5,372 nt of DNA from CAYNEI01 sp964396185. GTDB lineage: Archaea; Thermoplasmatota; SW-10-69-26. The DNA is taken from positions 1 through 5,372 of the forward strand of contig CAYNEI010000097.1 in the NCBI GenBank assembly GCA_964396185.1. The letters are read 5' to 3'. The translations under genes were made by a program, and so were the position numbers. The notes beneath the pieces are model-generated. The model ran no database searches. It was not told the origin of the DNA and worked only from the letters and a program-made list of their open reading frames with translations. Numbering within the stretch: position 1 is the stretch's first letter; the number at the start of each line of letters is the position of its first letter. Below, in pieces: positions 1-4,588 of this stretch.

Positions 1-75
1 CCGAGGCCGGTTATGGCTGGCTCGGTTTCGGACCTGTGCACATCCGGGTGGAGGGGCCCACGGTGCTAGCCCCCG
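1..75. other. Intergenic or flanking sequence downstream of purP, no gene supported
   Basis: This stretch lies beyond the 3' end of purP. Plus-strand frame 3 reads through it without a stop, with a plausible-looking stretch near GYGWLGFGPVHIRVEGP. It then continues about 120 bp antisense into the purP 3' end before stopping at 195-197. It could be the tail of a convergent plus-strand gene entering from the left, but the long antisense overlap and the loss of protein-like composition after about position 75 make this weak. I saw no terminator hairpin with a T-run. Confidence 0.4.
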
Positions 76-1242
76 TCAGGTCACGATGGCATCCAACTGG
101 CCACGCGCAGCAGCCGCGCGCACTTCCAGGGCCACCCGACGCCCGCTGCTCATCTTGGTGCGGAACAGCGCGTTGCCGTAGGGGTGGCCGACGTTGAGGT
201 GGACGTTGGTGCCCCCGCCGATGCGCGGGGCCACGTCGTAGATGTAGAAGTTCATGTCCTTGTCCACGCACGTCTGGAGGCAGAACGGGCCGATCATGCC
301 GGGGCCATAGTAGCGCTCGGCTGCGGCCACGAACTTCTCAGCCAGCTCGAAGGCGGTGCCGAGCAGGCTCTCGCGCAGCGTGGCGGTGTTGTGGCCGACC
401 ACGGTCATCTCCGGGACGAGCTGGTGGTCTGGCAGGGTCATCTGTTGGGGGGCCGGGAGGCGGACGTGGCCGTCCAGGCTGGACTCGAAGCGCCAGTCGA
501 CGCCGAGCAGATCGATGGACTCGCCGTAGAGCTCCAGCGGCGAGTGGAAGAAGTTGAGGTTGAACACGGGGCCGAGCACGTAGCGCTCGATGCGTGCGGA
601 GGCGAGGTCCTCTTCGCGGATGACGCCCTGCTCGACGAGCTGGCCTGCCTTCTCGTGGAACTCCTCGGGGCTGGCCGCGGTGAAGAACCCGCGCTCGAGG
701 GTCTTCTCTGCGTGGTGGAGCTTGACGATGGCCAGCTCCTCGATCTCCTCAGGCGAACCGATGGGTTCCGGGTAGGGGAGATCGGCCTTCTCGAGCAGCC
801 AGTAGTAGTCCTTCTCCTCGGTGCGCTCCTCCATGCGCAGCATGTTGCGCGAGCCCACCATGGGGACGCGGAACTCGGACTCGATGCGGTCCACGCTGCA
901 GTAGCTGGTGAACGACCGGTTGGGGACGAAGATCACGTTCTCCTCGCGCAGCCGCTCCTGGTTCTTCTGGTCCAGGACATCAGCGAAGTCCTCGAAGACC
1001 CAGGTCTCGTCCACGCAGCCACGCAGGCGGTTGCGGTTCTCATCGCGGACGGTTCGGAAGTAGCGCGCGTACGTCGACTCGCGGCCCCGCTGGCAAACAG
1101 CGATGTTGGGGATCCCCTCGTCGGCGGCGCCGTCGCAGACGTCCAGGCACGAATGCGAGCCGACGGCAGCCAGCTTGAGGTTGTCCGGGTCGTACGTGTT
1201 CACGAGCTCGCGCATCTCACGCGGAGCGAGCACCGATGGCAT
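76..1242 (-). CDS. purP: PurP-type formate-dependent FAICAR synthetase (ATP-grasp)
   Basis: The 388-residue product matches PurP, which converts AICAR, formate and ATP to FAICAR in de novo purine synthesis in the cytoplasm. Archaea use it in place of the folate-dependent PurH transformylase. The N-terminal domain shows the family's GSHSCLD (residues 28-34), then a CxxGRE segment (50-55) and a NRSFTSY stretch (108-114). The ATP-grasp part carries YVLGPVFNLNFF (221-232), LLGVDWRFESSLDG (245-258), LRESLL (289-294), GMIGPFCLQ (315-323) and the late DVAPRIGGGTN segment (336-346), whose Asp/Arg are probable metal or nucleotide contacts. Length is near or slightly above the usual size of about 360. 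The ATG at 1242 is chosen because a TATA-like box lies just upstream and no well-spaced ribosome binding site precedes it. A PurP paralogue with another substrate cannot be excluded. It does not appear to be in an operon here. Confidence 0.88.
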   Translation of the reverse strand: MPSVLAPREMRELVNTYDPDNLKLAAVGSHSCLDVCDGAADEGIPNIAVCQRGRESTYARYFRTVRDENRNRLRGCVDETWVFEDFADVLDQKNQERLREENVIFVPNRSFTSYCSVDRIESEFRVPMVGSRNMLRMEERTEEKDYYWLLEKADLPYPEPIGSPEEIEELAIVKLHHAEKTLERGFFTAASPEEFHEKAGQLVEQGVIREEDLASARIERYVLGPVFNLNFFHSPLELYGESIDLLGVDWRFESSLDGHVRLPAPQQMTLPDHQLVPEMTVVGHNTATLRESLLGTAFELAEKFVAAAERYYGPGMIGPFCLQTCVDKDMNFYIYDVAPRIGGGTNVHLNVGHPYGNALFRTKMSSGRRVALEVRAAAARGQLDAIVT

Positions 1243-1265
1243 CGCGCCTCGAACGTCCTTCGGGG

Positions 1266-1275
1266 TATAAGCGTT
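1266..1275 (-). promoter_or_regulatory. BRE/TATA-like promoter element of purP
   Basis: The minus strand reads AACGCTTATA in otherwise GC-rich sequence. The TTATA core is centred at 1268, 26 nt upstream of the A of the purP ATG. Archaeal TATA boxes usually sit about 26 nt before the transcription start, so transcription probably begins at or next to the start codon and the mRNA is leaderless. The same element with one base changed precedes the gene starting at 2763. The opposite strand reads TATAAG, so weak bidirectional use towards the gene at 1389 is possible. Confidence 0.7.
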
Positions 1276-1350
1276 CCTGGTGAACGGGTCGCAAGTGGGG
1301 CATTGCCAGGTTGTCCGTCCGGCTCGTACACCTGACCATGGACGATGCTC

Positions 1351-1371
1351 CCGGGGGTTGCCGGGGTCCCC
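1351..1371 (+). promoter_or_regulatory. Tandem CCGGGG repeat and GGGGTCCCC palindrome, possible operator
   Basis: CCGGGG occurs at 1351-1356 and again at 1361-1366, a period of 10 bp or about one helical turn. The second copy runs into GGGGTCCCC (1363-1371), which ends six bases before the ribosome binding site of the ribbon-helix-helix gene. Ribbon-helix-helix dimers often bind short repeats spaced about one turn apart and repress their own gene, so autoregulation is conceivable. In GC-rich DNA such repeats also arise by chance. Confidence 0.25.
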
Positions 1372-1376
1372 TGTGT

Positions 1377-1381
1377 GAGGT
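1377..1381 (+). promoter_or_regulatory. Shine-Dalgarno site deciding the start of the ribbon-helix-helix gene
   Basis: GAGGT lies 7 nt before the ATG at 1389. It favours that codon over the in-frame ATGs at 1338 and 1311, which lack a comparable site and would add low-complexity, non-domain residues. Confidence 0.6.
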
Positions 1382-1388
1382 CGTTCCC

Positions 1389-1577
1389 ATGAACATCAAG
1401 ACCGGTACGAAGGACCTGGACGAGCAGAAGACCCTGAAAGTGACCATCCCTGTCGGCATGCACCTTCGGTTGCATAGCCTCAAGATCCTGCAGGGCAAGA
1501 ACCTGAGCCGGACCGTCGAGGAGGCGCTGGACGCCTACTTCGATGAGACTACGACTGCGGCCGCGCCGGGCCCGTGA
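1389..1577 (+). CDS. Small ribbon-helix-helix (CopG/Arc-like) DNA-binding protein
   Basis: This 62-residue protein consists almost entirely of one ribbon-helix-helix unit. A polar N-terminus leads into a beta strand (TLKVTIPV, residues 15-22). Helix A follows (about 23-35, HLRLHSLKILQG), then the turn GKNLS (36-40) and helix B (RTVEEALDAYFDE, about 41-53), ending in an Ala/Pro-rich tail. Such proteins dimerise, and the paired strands insert into the major groove, usually to repress transcription. No toxin-like gene lies beside it, so a ParD-type antitoxin role has no support here. It is the only plus-strand gene I support. It converges on the membrane-protein gene, and the two reading frames overlap by 29 bp at their 3' ends. 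No clear TATA box is seen at the expected distance, and the target is unknown. Confidence 0.82.
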   Translation: MNIKTGTKDLDEQKTLKVTIPVGMHLRLHSLKILQGKNLSRTVEEALDAYFDETTTAAAPGP

Positions 1578-2763
1578 ACCCACACGTCGGGCACGTGGGC
1601 TGCTCCCAGCCGTGGGTCACGATCACCGTGCGGCACTCCGGGCAGGCCAGGCGCCGGCCGTCGCCACCAGATGGCTTTGCCTCGCTGGCCGGAGCCTGGC
1701 TGGGTGGTTGCTGAGCCTCTCGTGCCGGTTGGCTAGGATGCCCCGTCTCCAGCTCGATCTCGGTCCCCTGCACGATGGTCGGCTGGTGGGTGGAAGCCGT
1801 GGCGCTGGCGGTGGGTGCACCGGCGATGGTGATGATCTGGGCTCCCGTGAGCGAGCCGTGACGCTCGATCGTCGGCAGATCGTTGGCGTTGAAGCCGTCG
1901 GGCACCTCGCCCGTGGTGGCGTACCAATAGAGCGTGGCGCGCAGGGCGGCCGAGACGCTCATGGCCAGCGAGTACACGATGCCCGCTGAGACCACGGCGA
2001 TGATCACGCCGGCCCAGGGTTCGAGGTCTAGGGTGGCGCGCAGCAGGTTGTAGGCGAAGACGTTGAAGAGCGCCCAGATGGCCCCGAAGGTGATGCCGGT
2101 GCCGATGACCAGCCCGCTCCACGTCTCCTTGACGTTCGTCCACGCAGAGCGCATGGCGTTCCAGGGTCCAGCGCGCTCGTAGAGCACGATGGGGAGCATG
2201 AGGTAGCTGACCGCTGTGAGGGCGAGCTTCACGCCGCGGCCGATCCACTTGCCCACGAAGGGGGTCAAGCGGAACGTCCACTTGAGCAGGTACTTGATCC
2301 AGGCGAAGATGGTGGCGTTGAAGAGGGCGAAGAGGAAGATGCGGCCGAAGTTGCGGTTGGCGAAGGAGAAGCCGTCCGAGAGGTCCGGCTTGCCCGTGCG
2401 GATCTGGAGGGTGGCCACATGCATGCCCGCCGTGGTGAAGTAGAACACCGCGGTCAGCGCGAAGGTCAGCCAGATGGCGTAGAGCACATAGCCCTCGATG
2501 ATGAAGCCCGAGACGGCGGCTTGGTAGTCGCCAGCGTTCCACAGGTCGACCGGGATCCAGAAGAGCGCCTTCCAGAAGTCCATGGCGGTCTCCGGGTGGT
2601 TCTCGTGGAGCCACACGAGGAAGCTGACAGGCGCGATGACCAGGGTGGCCACGGCGATCAGCGTCAAGAGCGGGAGTAGCATGACGCGCGGGTAGCCGGC
2701 CACGAGCCCGAACGAGGCCCCGGTGAGCCGGATGCTGGTCTTGATGTTCTCGAGGATGCCCAA
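1549..2763 (-). CDS. Six-helix membrane protein (DUF6159-like) with C-terminal zinc ribbon
   Basis: The 404-residue product has a short cytoplasmic N-terminus (ENIKTSIRLTGASF) and about six hydrophobic segments, near residues 28-51, 90-117, 142-160, 175-195, 216-242 and 250-276. This layout and the N-terminal sequence resemble the DUF6159 membrane family, whose biochemical role is not known to me. The membrane domain ends near residue 285. A Ser/Thr/Pro/Gln-rich linker follows (about 305-370), and then a zinc-ribbon knuckle pair CPEC (374-377) and CPTC (391-394), probably in the cytoplasm. The start is TTG at 2763, preceded by GGAGGG. No in-frame ATG exists between it and the upstream in-frame TAG. 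The gene has its own promoter. Its last residues are encoded antisense to the end of the ribbon-helix-helix gene. Substrate or partner is unknown. Confidence 0.82.
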   Translation of the reverse strand: MGILENIKTSIRLTGASFGLVAGYPRVMLLPLLTLIAVATLVIAPVSFLVWLHENHPETAMDFWKALFWIPVDLWNAGDYQAAVSGFIIEGYVLYAIWLTFALTAVFYFTTAGMHVATLQIRTGKPDLSDGFSFANRNFGRIFLFALFNATIFAWIKYLLKWTFRLTPFVGKWIGRGVKLALTAVSYLMLPIVLYERAGPWNAMRSAWTNVKETWSGLVIGTGITFGAIWALFNVFAYNLLRATLDLEPWAGVIIAVVSAGIVYSLAMSVSAALRATLYWYATTGEVPDGFNANDLPTIERHGSLTGAQIITIAGAPTASATASTHQPTIVQGTEIELETGHPSQPAREAQQPPSQAPASEAKPSGGDGRRLACPECRTVIVTHGWEQPTCPTCGFTGPARPQS

Positions 2764-2768
2764 GCGAT

Positions 2769-2774
2769 CCCTCC
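2769..2774 (-). promoter_or_regulatory. Shine-Dalgarno site supporting a TTG start at 2763
   Basis: The minus strand reads GGAGGG, five bases before TTG at 2763. An ATG slightly upstream (minus strand, 2783-2781) is out of frame. With the TATA-like box at 2798-2807, transcription would begin near 2774-2776, giving a leader of only about 11-13 nt that consists mainly of this site. Confidence 0.65.
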
Positions 2775-2797
2775 GGCCCCCCGCATCCTCTAGAGCC

Positions 2798-2807
2798 TAT
2801 AAACGTT
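2798..2807 (-). promoter_or_regulatory. BRE/TATA-like promoter element of the membrane-protein gene
   Basis: The minus strand reads AACGTTTATA, differing by one base from the element before purP. The TTTATA part is centred about 37 nt upstream of the TTG start. An archaeal initiation site about 26 nt further on would fall just before the ribosome binding site at 2769-2774, which makes a consistent short-leader promoter. Confidence 0.7.
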
Positions 2808-2815
2808 GTGTGGAT

Positions 2816-2829
2816 GGCGTTGAAACGCC
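2816..2829. repeat. Perfect 6-bp inverted repeat upstream of the membrane-gene promoter
   Basis: GGCGTT and AACGCC flank a 2-base centre (GA). The site lies 8 bp upstream of the AACGTTTATA element and 30 bp beyond the stop codon of the zinc-finger gene. Its position suits either a regulator-binding site for the membrane-protein gene or a small hairpin at the end of the aceBA transcript. It has no T-run behind it on the minus strand, so an operator is slightly preferred. Confidence 0.35.
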
Positions 2830-2859
2830 GAGGGGGCAAGTGTCCCTAGGGGGCACGGC

Positions 2860-3066
2860 TCAGGGGGCCGCCGAGCGCGTGGGGATCGCGCCCAGCCGGG
2901 TCGGCTCCACGGCCAGGTGCTGCGGGCAGAGGCCGAGCCATGTGGCAGGCACAGGCCCGAAGGCCTCGCGGTAGCTGGCTGCGTGGGCCTCTCGCAGGTG
3001 GTCGTCCAGGCAGGCGTCGCAGTCGTAGCTCGTCTCGCATCCGGGGGTTGGGCATGTTGTTGTCAT
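2860..3066 (-). CDS. Small protein with one classical C2H2 zinc finger
   Basis: This 68-residue protein has an N-terminal finger with the consensus C-x4-C-x3-Y-x5-L-x2-H-x4-H. The ligands are Cys5, Cys10, His23 and His28, with Tyr14 and Leu20 at the two core hydrophobic positions. Two more cysteines (16 and 19) lie inside the finger, and a later CPQH follows near residues 47-50. C2H2 fingers bind zinc and commonly DNA, RNA or protein, but a single finger gives no specificity, so a regulator role is inference. The ATG at 3066 is preferred to the in-frame GTG at 3075, because GGAGTG lies 6 nt before the ATG. It follows the 25-codon ORF by 47 bp and aceA by 139 bp on the same strand, with no TATA-like box in between, so co-transcription with aceBA is likely. 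Confidence 0.72.
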   Translation of the reverse strand: MTTTCPTPGCETSYDCDACLDDHLREAHAASYREAFGPVPATWLGLCPQHLAVEPTRLGAIPTRSAAP

Positions 3067-3072
3067 AGGGTT

Positions 3073-3078
3073 CACTCC
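3073..3078 (-). promoter_or_regulatory. Shine-Dalgarno site of the zinc-finger gene
   Basis: The minus strand reads GGAGTG, 6 nt before ATG at 3066. It overlaps the alternative GTG start at 3075, which therefore has no site of its own at good spacing. Confidence 0.5.
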
Positions 3079-3113
3079 AGGTGGGTCGAGGGCGGTTGCT
3101 GGCGTCCGGTGGC

Positions 3114-3191
3114 TCAGTGGTAGGCGCGGTGGAGCAGGTCGGTCGTGCGTTGCTGTTCCGCGCGGGTGAGCTCTGGTTGTTCTTCTTCCAT
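3114..3191 (-). CDS. 25-codon small ORF directly behind aceA
   Basis: The ATG at 3191 opens a 25-residue frame ending in TGA at 3114. It starts 14 nt after the aceA stop and has one of the strongest ribosome binding sites in the window, GGAGG with 7-nt spacing (3199-3203). The peptide starts MEEEQPELTRAEQQR and ends DLLHRAYH. It is highly polar and likely to form one amphipathic helix, with an acidic start and a basic, histidine-containing end. It has no signal peptide or membrane segment. No family is recognised. It could be a real microprotein acting on a neighbour, a translational-coupling leader for the zinc-finger gene, or a chance frame. The ribosome site and tight spacing favour translation. 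Confidence 0.5.
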   Translation of the reverse strand: MEEEQPELTRAEQQRTTDLLHRAYH

Positions 3192-3198
3192 GTGTATT

Positions 3199-3203
3199 CC
3201 TCC
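3199..3203 (-). promoter_or_regulatory. Strong Shine-Dalgarno site after the aceA stop
   Basis: The minus strand reads GGAGG three bases after the aceA TAA and 7 nt before the ATG at 3191. No other start codon lies at suitable distance, so it is direct evidence for translation of the 25-codon ORF. Confidence 0.6.
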
Positions 3204-3205
3204 GG

Positions 3206-4588
3206 TTACGTTGTTTCGGGGGCCGGGGTCGCTTCTTGGGCTGTCTGCTGGGTGTCGGTCTCTTCGTCGTCGAACTGCTCCTCTTCGGTGGAGCCCTTGA
3301 GTGCGAGCGTGGAGGCTTGGCCGCCGGTGATGACCTGGCTGACGTCGTCGAAGTAGCCGGCCCCGGCCTCGCGCTGGTGGCGCGTGGCGGTGTAGCCGCC
3401 GGGCTCCAGGGTGAACTCGTGTTCTTGGAGCTCGACGTAGGCGCTCATGCCGCGATCGACGTAGCCCTTGGCGAGCTCGAACATGCTGGCGTTGAGGCTG
3501 TGGAACCCGGCCAGCGTGATGAACTGGAACTTGTAGCCAAGCTCACCGAGGCGCTGCTGGAAGGCAGCGATGGTCTCGTCGTCGAGCTGGCGTTTCCAGT
3601 TGAAGCTGGGCGAGCAGTTGTACATGAGCGGCTTGCCAGGGAACTTGGCGTGGATGGCCTCCGCGAATTGCTCGGCCTCGTCGAGATCTGGCGTGCTGGT
3701 CTCGAACCAGAGCATGTCGACGTAGGGGGCGTAGTCCAGGGAGCGGTCGATGGCGGCATCCAGGCAGGCATCGTACCGGTAGAAGCCCTCGGGGGTGCGC
3801 TCGTCGAGCACATAGGGTGCGTCCCGCTCGTCGATGTCCGTGGTGATGAGCTGGGCGCCTAAGGCATCCGTTCGGGCGATCATGATGGTGGGTACGCCGA
3901 CGACGTCGGCGGCCAGTCGAGCCGCCTTGAGCTTGCGCACGTGCTCGCCGGTGGGCACGAGCACCTTGCCGCCCATGTGGCCGCACTTCTTCTCGCTGGC
4001 GAGCTGGTCCTCGTAGTGGATGCCGGCAGCGCCTGCCTCGATCATCCACTTGGTGAGCTCGAAGGTGTTGAGGTTCCCGCCGTGGCCGGCCTCGGCGTCC
4101 GCCACGATGGGGATGAACCAGTCGCGGGTGACCGTGCCCTCGCTCCACTCGATCTGGTCGGCGCGGCGCAGGGCGTTGGTGATCCGGCGCACGAGCTTGG
4201 GCGCGCCATCGGCGGGGTAGATGGACTGGTCCGGGTAGGTTTCAGACGCGGTGTTGGCATCGGCTGCGGTCTGCCAGCCGCTCACGTAGATCGCGTTGAG
4301 CCCGGCTTTGGCCATCTGGACGGCTTGCTGGCCGGTGACTGCGCCGAGGGCCTGGAGGTAGTCGGTGCCGTTGAGCATGCGCCAGAGTTTCTCAGCGGCG
4401 AGCTCGGCGATGGTGTGCTCCACGGGGATGGAGCCGCGCAAGCGGATGACATCCTCGGCGTCGTAGTCCCGGCGGACCCCGCTCCAGCGAGGATCGCGCT
4501 CCCACTCGCGTCGCAGCGCTTTGGCTTCCTTGCGGATGCGCTCGTCGGTGGTGATGCCGTGGCCGTTCGTGCCGTTGTGTAAGACCAT
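3206..4588 (-). CDS. aceA: Isocitrate lyase
   Basis: The 460-residue enzyme cleaves isocitrate to succinate and glyoxylate, the first step of the glyoxylate bypass. Family motifs appear in order: SGWQ (103-106), the metal-binding ADAEAGHGG (163-171, with His where Phe is common), HYEDQ (191-195) and the catalytic-loop signature KKCGHMGGKVL (200-210, nucleophilic region Cys202). IARTDA (237-242), WFETSTPD (294-301), the substrate-binding NCSPSFNW (324-331) and GFHSLN (361-366) follow. The fold would normally end near GSTEEEQF (432-439), as in the 434-residue E. coli enzyme. Here about 21 more Asp/Glu/Thr/Gln/Pro-rich residues follow, probably disordered. The ATG at 4588 shares its A with the aceB TGA (TGATG), and AGGAGGT lies 9 nt upstream (4598-4604), so the two are translationally coupled. 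All visible catalytic residues are intact. Confidence 0.97.
   Translation of the reverse strand: MVLHNGTNGHGITTDERIRKEAKALRREWERDPRWSGVRRDYDAEDVIRLRGSIPVEHTIAELAAEKLWRMLNGTDYLQALGAVTGQQAVQMAKAGLNAIYVSGWQTAADANTASETYPDQSIYPADGAPKLVRRITNALRRADQIEWSEGTVTRDWFIPIVADAEAGHGGNLNTFELTKWMIEAGAAGIHYEDQLASEKKCGHMGGKVLVPTGEHVRKLKAARLAADVVGVPTIMIARTDALGAQLITTDIDERDAPYVLDERTPEGFYRYDACLDAAIDRSLDYAPYVDMLWFETSTPDLDEAEQFAEAIHAKFPGKPLMYNCSPSFNWKRQLDDETIAAFQQRLGELGYKFQFITLAGFHSLNASMFELAKGYVDRGMSAYVELQEHEFTLEPGGYTATRHQREAGAGYFDDVSQVITGGQASTLALKGSTEEEQFDDEETDTQQTAQEATPAPETT

Noticed and set aside
3..197. Possible tail of a plus-strand gene entering from the left edge
   Set aside because: The first 25 residues look protein-like, but the frame then runs about 120 bp antisense to purP with Arg/Cys/Pro-rich composition. 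It may be real sequence to the left, but it cannot be supported from this window.
184..1335. Long plus-strand open frame of 383 codons opposite purP
   Set aside because: It is antisense to purP, and its product is a Val/Ala/Glu/His/Asp-rich sequence with no recognisable fold. This is the usual shadow frame of a GC-rich gene.
1311..1388. Upstream in-frame ATGs (1311, 1338) as starts of the ribbon-helix-helix protein
   Set aside because: Neither has a ribosome binding site comparable to GAGGT before 1389, and the added residues do not fit the domain.
1389..1577. Toxin-antitoxin module based on the ribbon-helix-helix protein
   Set aside because: No RelE/ParE, PIN or other toxin-like gene is adjacent. 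Both neighbours are larger genes on the opposite strand.
1733..2839. 368-codon minus-strand frame overlapping the membrane-protein gene
   Set aside because: It has an extreme Arg/His/Pro/Gly composition and lies in an alternative frame of the clearly real membrane protein.
3067..3075. GTG at 3075 as start of the zinc-finger protein
   Set aside because: The ribosome site GGAGTG overlaps this codon and is correctly spaced only for ATG at 3066.
3236..4582. Plus-strand frames of about 208 and 213 codons opposite aceA
   Set aside because: Both are antisense to a fully motif-supported enzyme and have the low-complexity Val/Gly/Leu/Ala pattern of shadow frames.
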